NCBI GenBank assembly: GCA_963831385.1 | Contig: CAWHPW010000009.1 | Span: 1 to 64,000, forward strand | Length of the DNA: 64,000 bases | Origin: JACVRX01 sp963831385 | GTDB lineage: Bacteria; Actinomycetota; Actinomycetes; Jiangellales; Jiangellaceae | Reading direction: 5' to 3' | Part shown: piece by piece, positions 40,807 to 49,243 of the stretch | Layout of the letters: every line of letters starts with the position of its first letter | Numbering within the stretch: the first letter of the stretch is position 1 | Made by a program: the position numbers and the translations under genes | Notes under the pieces: model-generated | Database searches by the model: none | What the model was told of the DNA's origin: nothing | The model's input: only the letters and a program-made list of their open reading frames with translations

Positions 40807-43491
40807 ATGAGGGCAAACCTGTTGAATCCGGTTTCACCCTGTCGGGGGGATGACGCGCAGGCGTGCATCGGCGAGATTCAAAAGGTTCCGACTCCGGATC
40901 GAGTGATGCGCACGGCAGTTGGGGGCATCGTGTCTGGTGATACACCCGAGTCGGCCGGTGCAGCCGCCGGTGGTCGGGACGGCCTCGGGCCACTCCTGGC
41001 CGCCAGGTTTCGTCCACCAGTGCCGTCATTTCAGGTCGTGGATCGGCGTCGGCTCGTCGACACGATGTCGAGGTGCGTGAGCACCGCTCCGCTGACGCTG
41101 ATCAGCGCCCCAGCAGGCGCTGGAAAGACGACCGTCGCCGCCGCCTGGGCGGGGGATCCCAACAGAACCGGGTCAGTGGCATGGCTGACCGTGGACGACA
41201 GTGACGACCAACCCGGGATCTTCTGGTCACACGTGCTCAGTGCGCTCGCCCTCAACGGTCTGATTCCCGCCAGCACAATGCGCCCAACGCATCCGGACCT
41301 CATTCATCCGTCATTCGTCGAGATGATCGCCATCGAACTCCTCGCGCGCGAGCAGCCGGTCGTCCTCGTGCTCGATGACGCCGAACGGCTCAAAGACCGA
41401 CAGGTTGCCGATCAGCTGGACTTCCTGATGCGGAGCGCTTGGCCACAGTTTCGATTGGTCGTGGTCACCCGATCCGAGCCGATGTTGCCGCTGCATCGGT
41501 ATCGGTTGGAGGGAACCGTGGCCGAGATCCGCTCTGCCGAGTTGGCTTTCACGACCCGAGAAGTCAAGACCATGCTCGCCCTCCACGAAGTCGAGGCATC
41601 TGAACTCACGACGCAGACGCTGGTCGATCGCACCGAAGGCTGGGCCGCGGGCGTTCGACTTGCCGCACTGGCCCTTCAACGCCAGGCTGCCGGAACCTGT
41701 GCCGCCGACCGGCTCGAGGCGGTTCTCGGGCCCAAGGACTCGGTGCTTGCGGAGTACTTGATCGCCGAGGTCCTCGAGCAAATGCCGAAGGACCTCCGAG
41801 AGTTCTTGCTGCGCACGAGCGTGGTCCGGGAAATATGTCCGGACTTGGCCAATGAGCTCACCGGCCACAGCGACGGTGAGCAGGTGCTTGTGGTCTTGTC
41901 GCACAGCAATGTGTTCGTCAATCCGGTGACCGGATCCCCTGGCTTCTACAGAACCCATCCTCTGTTTCGTGAGTTACTCGCCGCTCAGCTTGGCCAAGAG
42001 AGCCCAGCCGCTGTTGCCTTCCTGCATCGGCGCGCGGCGCGCTGGTACGCGGCCTCCGGACGTGCGACCGAGGCAGTGGGCCATGCAGTGGCCGCCGGCG
42101 ATTGGTTAGGTGCGGCGAGGTTCGTCGTCAGTGGAATGGTGGTCGGAACTCTTCTCGTGCCGACATCGACGAGGACGGAGATGGCAACGCTGCTCTCCCG
42201 CATCCCGGATCATGTCGACTCGGCTGAGATATCCGTGGTTCGAGCCGCTTTGGCCGTGGCCCGTGGTGACCTCGACTGCGCTCGACAGTGTCTGTTCCAC
42301 TATGAGGAGGAGCACGGCTCAGCTGGCGCTGATGTGCTTCTTGCCGCCGCCGTCGTGAGAACCCAGCTGTGTGATGCGAATGGTGATACCGAAGCGACGA
42401 TAGCTGCCGTCGGATCCGCGCGGGATGCACTGCGTGCACTGCCGGCTGAGCATGCGGCACAGCACCAAGATCTCTGGGCGCTGATCCTGGGTTCGGAAGG
42501 CACAGCCCATCTTCGAGCCGGGAATTTCGACCAGGCCCGGGCAAGCCTGGCCGAGGCACTCGTCGCCAGCGCTGCAACGGGTTGTGAGCCGCAGCGGTTG
42601 CGCTGCCTTGCGCTGCTCGCCCTCACCGAGGTCTGCCGCGGACGTCTGTCGCGCGGGTTGGAGCTCGCCGACACGGCCGAGAAGTTCGCCGTGGACAGTG
42701 GCGTCGTGGCCGCGGAACGCCCGGCTGCTGCTCATCTGGCGCATGCGTGGGTTGCACTCGAGCGGCAGGATCTGGGCAGTGCGCAGCACTGGCTGGGCCG
42801 TGCAGCCCGGCTATCCGAGGCCCAAGCCGACGACATGCTGGCATCGGTGTCGACGCTTCTGCGAGTTCGTCTCAGGCACGACCGCGGCGACATCGACGGA
42901 GCACGGCGTCTGTTGAGCAGTCACGTGGTCCGTGTGCCCTGGTTGCACGACACATTCGAGGCCGAAGCCATGGCACTGGAAGGCAGGACCGACAGCGTGG
43001 TAGACGAACCGCGCGTTGTCGCGATCGAGACGCCGTCGGCGAGGGTGGAGCATCTCCTCCTGCGCGCGCAGCGGCACTGCGCTCGCGGGGACCTCGGCGC
43101 AGGACGCTCGGCCGTGATGCGGGCGATGGCACTGGCTGAGGACGAACGAATCCGGCGACCCTTCGTCCATGTCCCACCGCAGATCCGCCTGCTGATCCGA
43201 ACGGATCCGTCGATCTCGGTCCGGGCTGTGTGGCTCCGGCCGGAGCACGATGCCTCGCTCCGCCGTCAGCCCGCTCAGGTTGATGCCGCGCGGGTGGATC
43301 AGGCCCTGTCGGAGAAGGAGCTCGAGGTGCTGCGACATCTGTCGGCCCTCCTGACGACGGAGGAGATCGCCGCTGCCATGTTCATCTCGGTGAACACCGT
43401 AAAGACCCACGTCCGCGCGATCCTGCGCAAACTGTCGGTGTCGCGACGCAACGAGGCAGTCCGCCGGGCTCGAGAGCTCAGCATCGTGTGA
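40807..43491 (+). CDS. MalT-like LuxR family transcriptional activator (LAL)
   Basis: An 894-residue large ATP-binding LuxR regulator. The Walker A loop APAGAGKTT is at residues 101-109 and a Walker B-like VVLVLDDAERL follows. A winged and TPR-like middle region of about 400 residues contains FYRTHPLFRELLAAQLG and many helical pairs. The C-terminal HTH is LSEKELEVLRHLSALLTTEE and ISVNTVKTHVRAILRKLSVS. In MalT, inducer and ATP binding drive oligomerisation and activation. It sits directly before the cyd/GH15 operon and probably controls it. The start may instead be the ATG at 40906, because residues 1-33 look non-conserved. Confidence 0.9.
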   Translation: MRANLLNPVSPCRGDDAQACIGEIQKVPTPDRVMRTAVGGIVSGDTPESAGAAAGGRDGLGPLLAARFRPPVPSFQVVDRRRLVDTMSRCVSTAPLTLISAPAGAGKTTVAAAWAGDPNRTGSVAWLTVDDSDDQPGIFWSHVLSALALNGLIPASTMRPTHPDLIHPSFVEMIAIELLAREQPVVLVLDDAERLKDRQVADQLDFLMRSAWPQFRLVVVTRSEPMLPLHRYRLEGTVAEIRSAELAFTTREVKTMLALHEVEASELTTQTLVDRTEGWAAGVRLAALALQRQAAGTCAADRLEAVLGPKDSVLAEYLIAEVLEQMPKDLREFLLRTSVVREICPDLANELTGHSDGEQVLVVLSHSNVFVNPVTGSPGFYRTHPLFRELLAAQLGQESPAAVAFLHRRAARWYAASGRATEAVGHAVAAGDWLGAARFVVSGMVVGTLLVPTSTRTEMATLLSRIPDHVDSAEISVVRAALAVARGDLDCARQCLFHYEEEHGSAGADVLLAAAVVRTQLCDANGDTEATIAAVGSARDALRALPAEHAAQHQDLWALILGSEGTAHLRAGNFDQARASLAEALVASAATGCEPQRLRCLALLALTEVCRGRLSRGLELADTAEKFAVDSGVVAAERPAAAHLAHAWVALERQDLGSAQHWLGRAARLSEAQADDMLASVSTLLRVRLRHDRGDIDGARRLLSSHVVRVPWLHDTFEAEAMALEGRTDSVVDEPRVVAIETPSARVEHLLLRAQRHCARGDLGAGRSAVMRAMALAEDERIRRPFVHVPPQIRLLIRTDPSISVRAVWLRPEHDASLRRQPAQVDAARVDQALSEKELEVLRHLSALLTTEEIAAAMFISVNTVKTHVRAILRKLSVSRRNEAVRRARELSIV

Positions 43492-43495
43492 GCGT

Positions 43496-43513
43496 CATCC
43501 CTTTCGGGTGATG
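43496..43513 (+). terminator. Hairpin between regulator and cydA
   Basis: CATCCC pairs with GGG-GATG (one bulged T) around TTTC, directly after the regulator stop codon. It may attenuate read-through into cydA, or its GTCATCC/GGGTGATG halves may be a regulator-binding site. No T-run follows. Confidence 0.35.
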
Positions 43514-43610
43514 TCTGGGCCCGGTCTGCCAGTCAGGCTCCAGATGTCACCGAACGCCTGGCACGCCGAGGCGGGCTGCTCGACGCGCCTCAGGGATCGA
43601 GAGGACGGCC

Positions 43611-45035
43611 GTGCACACACTCGCCGCGATCGCTGCCGTGGATCCCGTTCCGTGGGCTCGGGCGCAGATGGCATTCACCCTGATGTTCCACATCATCCTG
43701 GTGCCGCTCGGCGTCTCGTGGGCATTCATGACCCTGATCGCCAACTATCGGGCGGTCAAGCACGGCGACCGGGACGCGCTGATGCTGGCCCAGCGCTGGT
43801 CGAAGTACATGGCCGTGACCTTCGCCGTGGGTGCCGTGACCGGCACTGTCCTGAGCTTCGAGTTCGGTCTGCTCTGGCCGCGGTTCATGGGCCAGTGGGG
43901 CGAGGCGTTCGGCGTGCCGTTCGCGTTCGAGGGGCTGTTCTTCTTCACCGAGGCGATCTTCATCGCGATCTACATCTTCGGCTGGCGCCGGCTCAAGCCC
44001 TGGGCGCATTTCTGGACCGGCGTCCCGATCGTCCTGGCCGGGATCTTCGGCAGCATCTCGGTGGTCGCCGCGAACGCCTGGATGAACGCGCCGGCCGGCT
44101 TCACGCTCGACTCGGACGGCAATGTGGTCCAGGTCGACCCGATCCAAGTGATCTTCAACGATTCCATGCCGCTGCAGGCCGCCCACATGCTGGTCGCCGC
44201 CTACCTGGTCGGCGGGTTCCTGGTCGCCTCGGTGTACGCCACCGGCATGCTGCGCGGACGGCGCGACCGATACCACTACCTGGGCTTCGTCATCGCCTTC
44301 ACCGTCGCGGCCGTCGCGACGCCGACCCAGATGTTCGTCGGGGACTTGCTCGCTCGTTGGGTCTACGACAACCAGCCGGCCAAGTTCGCCGCCATCGAGT
44401 TGGTGCCGACGACCAGCAGCGACGTCCCCGAGACCATCCTGGGCAAACTCAACGAGGACGGCACGGTGAGCGGCGGCATCAAGATCCCCGGCCTGGCATC
44501 GTGGCTGTCCGACCCGAGCACCGGCACGGCGACGGTTGTCCAGGGTCTGGATGCCTTTCCGACGGACGAACGGCCAAGCACCCGAGAGGTCAACATCGTC
44601 CACCTGTGCTGGGACATCATGGTTGGCCTGGGAACCCTGTTGTTTCTGTTGTCAGTGTGGTACGCGGCGAGCTGGGTCTTTCGTCGCCGAATGCCGGCGA
44701 GCAAGTGGTTCCTGCGGGCCGCGGCCGTCTCTGGCGTTCTCGCGGTGATCGCCATGGAGGCCGGCTGGATCGTGACCGAAGTCGGCCGCCAGCCCTGGAT
44801 CGTCTACAACTACATGAAGGTCGAGGACGCGGCCACCGGAAACACCGGTGTCTGGATCATGTTCATCGCCATCATCGTCCTCTACCTCACCCTCGGCATC
44901 ACGACGATCCTCGTCCTGCGCGCGATGAGCCGGCGCTTCCGGAGAGCCGGCGGTTTCACCGACCATGACGGGCCGTACGCCCCAAGCGGGCCGTCAACCC
45001 CGGCCACGGTCGAGGAGGAGGAGGCGGTCCGGTGA
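43611..45035 (+). CDS. cydA: Cytochrome bd-type quinol oxidase subunit I
   Basis: A 474-residue CydA, the haem-bearing subunit of cytochrome bd, which oxidises quinol and reduces O2 to water without proton pumping. Haem ligands are visible: His27 in FTLMFHIILVPL, His192 in PLQAAHMLVAAYL, and Met337 in LCWDIMVGLG. The quinol-binding loop is the short type usual in actinobacteria, giving a smaller protein than the enterobacterial one. Nine hydrophobic segments are expected. The GTG start is 119 bases after the MalT-like regulator. It overlaps cydB by four bases (GTGA). No cydCD transporter genes are present in the window. Confidence 0.96.
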   Translation: MHTLAAIAAVDPVPWARAQMAFTLMFHIILVPLGVSWAFMTLIANYRAVKHGDRDALMLAQRWSKYMAVTFAVGAVTGTVLSFEFGLLWPRFMGQWGEAFGVPFAFEGLFFFTEAIFIAIYIFGWRRLKPWAHFWTGVPIVLAGIFGSISVVAANAWMNAPAGFTLDSDGNVVQVDPIQVIFNDSMPLQAAHMLVAAYLVGGFLVASVYATGMLRGRRDRYHYLGFVIAFTVAAVATPTQMFVGDLLARWVYDNQPAKFAAIELVPTTSSDVPETILGKLNEDGTVSGGIKIPGLASWLSDPSTGTATVVQGLDAFPTDERPSTREVNIVHLCWDIMVGLGTLLFLLSVWYAASWVFRRRMPASKWFLRAAAVSGVLAVIAMEAGWIVTEVGRQPWIVYNYMKVEDAATGNTGVWIMFIAIIVLYLTLGITTILVLRAMSRRFRRAGGFTDHDGPYAPSGPSTPATVEEEEAVR

Positions 45036-46075
45036 GCACCGCAGTGGCCATCGTGCTCCTGCTCGCCGTGATGGCGTACGCGGTCTTCGGGGGAGCCGAC
45101 TTCGGGGCGGGCTTCTGGGACCTCACTGCAGGTGGCGCGGAGAGAGGCCGGCAACCGCGCAGCGTGATCGAACGCGCGATTGGCCCGGTCTGGGAGGGCA
45201 ATCACGTCTGGCTGATCTTCATCTTCGTCGTCTTGTGGACGTCGTTCTCTGAGGCGTTCGCTTCCATCACGCTGACCCTGTTCGTGCCCCTGGCCATCGC
45301 AGCGCTGGGCATCGTCCTGCGTGGCGCGAGCTTTGCCTTCCGCAAGGCGGTCGTCACCACCCGTAGCCGCCGCATCTTCGGGGGCGCGTTCGCCCTTTCC
45401 TCGGTGCTGGTGCCGTATTGCATGGGAGCGGTCGCCGGCGGCATCGCGTCCGGACGGGTGCCGGCAGGTGGACAGGCGGGGGATCCGGTGGACAGCTGGA
45501 TCAATCCGACCTCCATCCTCGGCGGCGTCTTGGCGGTGGCGGCGGTTGCCTATCTGTCCGCCGTCTATCTGGTCTGGGACGCCCGCCGGTTCGGTGACGC
45601 GGATATGGCCGAGTACTTCCGGCGGCGGGCCGTTGCTGTCGCTATCGTCGTCGCCGTCATCGGTGTCGTCGGCATCTTCGTCCTCCGTGCCGACGCGTCT
45701 TACCTGTACGACGGCCTCACCTCACGCGCGTTGCCCCTGGTGATCCTCAGCGCGATCTGTGGAGTCAGCGCGCTGGTACTCCTCCTGCGCAACGCCGCTC
45801 GAGGCGCTCGGGTGCTCGCGATCCTCGCGGTCGCCAGCGTGGTCGTCTCCTGGGGTGTGGCGCAGTGGCCGTACCTGCTGCCGACGAGCCTGACGGTCTC
45901 AGCCGCCGCGTCCCCCTCCGGAACTCTGACCGCTGTCCTCGTCGCGGTCGCGCTCGCTGCGGTCATCGTGGTTCCGGGCTTCGTTCTGCTATACGTCCTC
46001 GACCAGAAGGGCCTCCTTCCGGAGGAAGGCGTGGAGGACGCCGACTCACAACTTGTGAAGGAGCCAGGGACGTGA
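45032..46075 (+). CDS. cydB: Cytochrome bd-type quinol oxidase subunit II
   Basis: A 347-residue CydB membrane subunit with about eight hydrophobic helices. It opens with VLLLAVMAYAVFGGADFGAGFWDL, which carries the conserved GGADFGAG motif, and continues with IGPVWEGNHVWLIFIFVVLW. It stabilises the haem groups of CydA in the membrane. The GTG start overlaps the cydA stop and its own stop overlaps the GH15 start, both as GTGA, so the three are translated as a chain. This direct coupling of an oxidase to a glycosidase is unusual and points to a joint function. Confidence 0.96.
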   Translation: MSTAVAIVLLLAVMAYAVFGGADFGAGFWDLTAGGAERGRQPRSVIERAIGPVWEGNHVWLIFIFVVLWTSFSEAFASITLTLFVPLAIAALGIVLRGASFAFRKAVVTTRSRRIFGGAFALSSVLVPYCMGAVAGGIASGRVPAGGQAGDPVDSWINPTSILGGVLAVAAVAYLSAVYLVWDARRFGDADMAEYFRRRAVAVAIVVAVIGVVGIFVLRADASYLYDGLTSRALPLVILSAICGVSALVLLLRNAARGARVLAILAVASVVVSWGVAQWPYLLPTSLTVSAAASPSGTLTAVLVAVALAAVIVVPGFVLLYVLDQKGLLPEEGVEDADSQLVKEPGT

Positions 46076-47934
46076 GCATTTCGACCTCGCCGTTCCCACC
46101 GATCGCCGACTATGCGTTCCTGTCGAACTGCCACACCGGTGCACTCGTCGCGCCGGACGGCTCGGTCGACTGGCTGTGCGTGCCTGCCTTCGACTCGCCG
46201 AGCGCATTCGGGAATCTTCTCGACCGCGGGGCCGGCTCCTTCCGGTTCGGGCCGTTTGGCATCAACCAGCCGACGGCACGGACATACGTGCCAGGGACGA
46301 ACGTGTTGACGACCACCTGGCACACCCCGGGTGGTTGGCTCCTGGTCCATGACGCCTTGACGATGGGGCCGCGCCAAGGGGCGGATGTCATCACGCCGCA
46401 CACCAGGCCACCAGCCGACGACGACGCCGATCACCTGCTAGTGCGCACGGTCGAGTGCCTGGATGGCACGGTCGAGGTCGAACTGGTCTGCGAGCCGGCC
46501 TTCGACTACGGCCGCGCACCCGCCAGTTGGACGCTGGCTGACGACGAAGGTCACGCCGCCGACGCCTCCGGAGCCGGGCAGACCGTTCGGTTGACCACCG
46601 ACATGTCGATCGGCATCGAGGGCAGTTCTGCCCGGGCTCGACATGTGCTGTCGAAAGGGCAGAAGGCGTTCTGTGCACTGTCGTGGGCCGACGGTTTCGC
46701 CTCACCCACGGACGCCGCCGACGCCGCCGGGCGCATCGACGTGACCGTCCAGTTCTGGCGGAGCTGGCTGGCCCGTGCCCGCATCCCGGACCACTCGCTG
46801 CGGCATCCCCTCGAGCGCTCCGCGCTCACGATCAAGGGCCTGACCTACATGCCCACGGGTGCCACCGTGGCCGCCCTGACGACCTCGCTTCCGGAGACGC
46901 CGGGCGGCGAGCGCAACTGGGACTACCGATACACCTGGATGCGGGACTCCACGTTCACCCTCCAGGCCCTGCACTTCCTCAACCTGGACTGGGAAGCCGA
47001 CGAGTTCATGCAGTTCGTCGCCGACCTCGAGCCGAACGAGGACGGCGGCCTACAGATCATGTACGGGATCGACGGCCGGCGTGACCTCACCGAGTCGACC
47101 CGCGACGAGCTGTCCGGTTACGAGGGGGCCCGCCCGGTCCGGATCGGGAACGGCGCGTTCGACCAGCGGCAGAACGACGTGTACGGCGCCGTCCTCGATT
47201 CGCTGCTGCTGCACACTCGCCGCAGCAAGCACTTGCCCCGTCGCCTGTGGCCGCTGGTGCAGTCGCAGGCGGAGGGCGCGATCGCGTCCTGGCGGGAGCC
47301 CGACCAGGGCATCTGGGAGGCCCGCGGCGCGCCGCAGCACTACGTGTCGTCGAAGCTGATGGGCTGGGTCGCCCTGGACCGAGCCGCGAAATTGGCAGCG
47401 ATCCGCGACGACCGCAAGCTGGAGCAGGAGTGGGGCAACGCGGCTGAGGAAGTCAAGGCGGACATCCTCGAACACGGCGTCAGCGACCGCGGTGTGCTGC
47501 GACAGCACTACGACACCGACGCGCTCGACGCCTCGACGCTGCTCGCGCCGTTGTTCGGGTTCCTGCCGGGGACCGACGAGCGAATGAAGAACACGGTCGA
47601 CGCGATCTCCTCCGAGCTCACCGAGCACGGCTTCGTGCTGCGCTACGTCACCGGCGAGACGGACGACGGACTGTCGGGCAAGGAGGGCACCTTCCTGATC
47701 TGCTCGTTCTGGCTGGTATCTGCCCTGGCCGTCGTCGGTGAGATGACACGGGCGACCGACCTCATGGAACGCCTGCTCCGGATCGCCTCGCCGTTCGACC
47801 TGTACGCCGAGGAGTTCGAGGTCGACCGCTCCCGGCATCTCGGAAACTTCCCGCAGGCCTTCTCACACCTGGCACTGATCGAGGCTGCGGGCCGGATCAT
47901 CCTCGCCGATCGGCTCGAGGAGCTGTCGCTGTGA
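46072..47934 (+). CDS. Glycoside hydrolase family 15 (glucoamylase/trehalase-like)
   Basis: A 620-residue GH15 enzyme without a signal peptide, so probably cytoplasmic. It has an N-terminal beta-sandwich starting IADYAFLSNCHTGALVAPDGSVDWLCVPAFDSP and an (alpha/alpha)6 barrel. Catalytic-region motifs are ERNWDYRYTWMRDSTFTL, DQRQNDVYGAVLDSLLL, and DQGIWEARGAPQHY, whose Glu is the likely acid. Members hydrolyse trehalose, maltose or alpha-glucans to beta-glucose. It is translationally coupled to cydB and to the flavoprotein that follows. It could feed glucose to the GMC oxidoreductase downstream, but actual substrate specificity cannot be read from the sequence. Confidence 0.94.
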   Translation: MSISTSPFPPIADYAFLSNCHTGALVAPDGSVDWLCVPAFDSPSAFGNLLDRGAGSFRFGPFGINQPTARTYVPGTNVLTTTWHTPGGWLLVHDALTMGPRQGADVITPHTRPPADDDADHLLVRTVECLDGTVEVELVCEPAFDYGRAPASWTLADDEGHAADASGAGQTVRLTTDMSIGIEGSSARARHVLSKGQKAFCALSWADGFASPTDAADAAGRIDVTVQFWRSWLARARIPDHSLRHPLERSALTIKGLTYMPTGATVAALTTSLPETPGGERNWDYRYTWMRDSTFTLQALHFLNLDWEADEFMQFVADLEPNEDGGLQIMYGIDGRRDLTESTRDELSGYEGARPVRIGNGAFDQRQNDVYGAVLDSLLLHTRRSKHLPRRLWPLVQSQAEGAIASWREPDQGIWEARGAPQHYVSSKLMGWVALDRAAKLAAIRDDRKLEQEWGNAAEEVKADILEHGVSDRGVLRQHYDTDALDASTLLAPLFGFLPGTDERMKNTVDAISSELTEHGFVLRYVTGETDDGLSGKEGTFLICSFWLVSALAVVGEMTRATDLMERLLRIASPFDLYAEEFEVDRSRHLGNFPQAFSHLALIEAAGRIILADRLEELSL

Positions 47935-49241
47935 CCGACCGAGTGCTGGTGCTTGGTGGCGGGCTGGCTGGGGTTGCCTGCGCGCACAAGCTGGGCGACG
48001 AGGGCATCGACGTGACGCTGGTGGACCGCACCGACTACCTCCAGTTCCAGCCGCTGCTGTACCAGGTGGCCAGCTCGCAGCTGCCGGCCGAGGACATCGC
48101 CCGACCACATCGGACGATCTTCAAGGACTACCCGTTGGTGACCGTCATGACGGCGGACGTCACGGCAGCCCAGTTGGGCGAACGCAGCCTGGTCCTTGCC
48201 GATGGGGGGACGCTCACTGGGTCGCACGTGGTGATGGCGGCGGGAGCACGGCCCAATTTCTTCGGAGTGCCCGGTGCCGCTGAGCACGCGTTCCCGCTGT
48301 ACTCCGTGGCCGACGCCGAGCGGCTGCGGCAGCACCTGCAGCGACTGATTCAGGAGAGCATCGCCGAGGATGGTCCGAGCGAGGCGGGCACCCTGGACGT
48401 CGTGGTGGTCGGCGGCGGCCCGACCGGCGTCGAGACGACCGGCGCCCTGGCCGAGCTGATGCATGCCCTGGCGACCACCGGTCGGATAGAGCGGCCAGGT
48501 CAGATCACCATCGTCGACCGCGGACAAGCATTGCTCGCCCCGTTCTCGAGCAAGGCCCACGAATACTCTCACCGGAAACTGACCGAGGCCGGCGCGGTCG
48601 TCAAGCTCGAGACGGGCGTCAGCGCAGTCCACCGGGACCGGGTTGAGTTCGACGACGGCAGCACCATCCCGGCTCGGACCACGGTGTGGGGTGGCGGCGA
48701 GTCCGGCTCCACCGTCGCGCAGAACGCAGGGCCCACCCCTGGGCGTGGCGGCCGGCTGGACGTCCGTCCCGACCTGACCGTCGATGGCTACCCGGGGGTG
48801 TATGCGGTGGGCGATGTGGCGAACATCCCGTCCGGTGATGACGCTGCCCCGGTCCTGCCTCAGCTGGGATCGGTCGCGCAGCAGTCCGGCCGGTGGGCGG
48901 CAGAGAACATCCTGCGCGAACTTCGGGGTGAGCCGACCAAGCCGTTCACGTACAAGGACAAGGGCATCATGGCGATGATCGGCCGCAACGCCGCCGTCGC
49001 CGAGGTCGGAAAGCGTCATCACCAAGTCGAGGGCCCGGTCGCGTTCGCCGCCTGGCTGGGCGTGCACGCGATGCTGCTCAGCGGGGCGCACAGCAAGACA
49101 GACGCTTTCCTTACCTGGGCCTGGGACTACTTCGACCGCGACCATGCCGCCACCATCGAGGCTTCGTCGGTGCCCAAGCGCATCGCATGGAGTGAGGACG
49201 ACGAGGACGTACCGCACATCTCGCTGGACCGGAGGGAATAG
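47931..49241 (+). CDS. NDH-2-like FAD-dependent NAD(P)H:quinone oxidoreductase
   Basis: A 436-residue two-dinucleotide-binding flavoprotein. The FAD motif is VLVLGGGLAGVACAHKLG at the N-terminus. The NAD(P)H motif is VVVVGGGPTGVETTGALAEL near residue 160. YAVGDVANIP near residue 300 is the second FAD contact, followed by PQLGSVAQQSGRWAAENI. A C-terminal FAAWLGVHAMLLSGA segment is amphipathic and matches the membrane anchor of type II NADH dehydrogenases. It would feed NADH electrons to quinone, which cytochrome bd then oxidises. It starts with GTG overlapping the GH15 stop; the GMC gene follows after two bases. Confidence 0.93.
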   Translation: MTDRVLVLGGGLAGVACAHKLGDEGIDVTLVDRTDYLQFQPLLYQVASSQLPAEDIARPHRTIFKDYPLVTVMTADVTAAQLGERSLVLADGGTLTGSHVVMAAGARPNFFGVPGAAEHAFPLYSVADAERLRQHLQRLIQESIAEDGPSEAGTLDVVVVGGGPTGVETTGALAELMHALATTGRIERPGQITIVDRGQALLAPFSSKAHEYSHRKLTEAGAVVKLETGVSAVHRDRVEFDDGSTIPARTTVWGGGESGSTVAQNAGPTPGRGGRLDVRPDLTVDGYPGVYAVGDVANIPSGDDAAPVLPQLGSVAQQSGRWAAENILRELRGEPTKPFTYKDKGIMAMIGRNAAVAEVGKRHHQVEGPVAFAAWLGVHAMLLSGAHSKTDAFLTWAWDYFDRDHAATIEASSVPKRIAWSEDDEDVPHISLDRRE

Positions 49242-49243
49242 CC

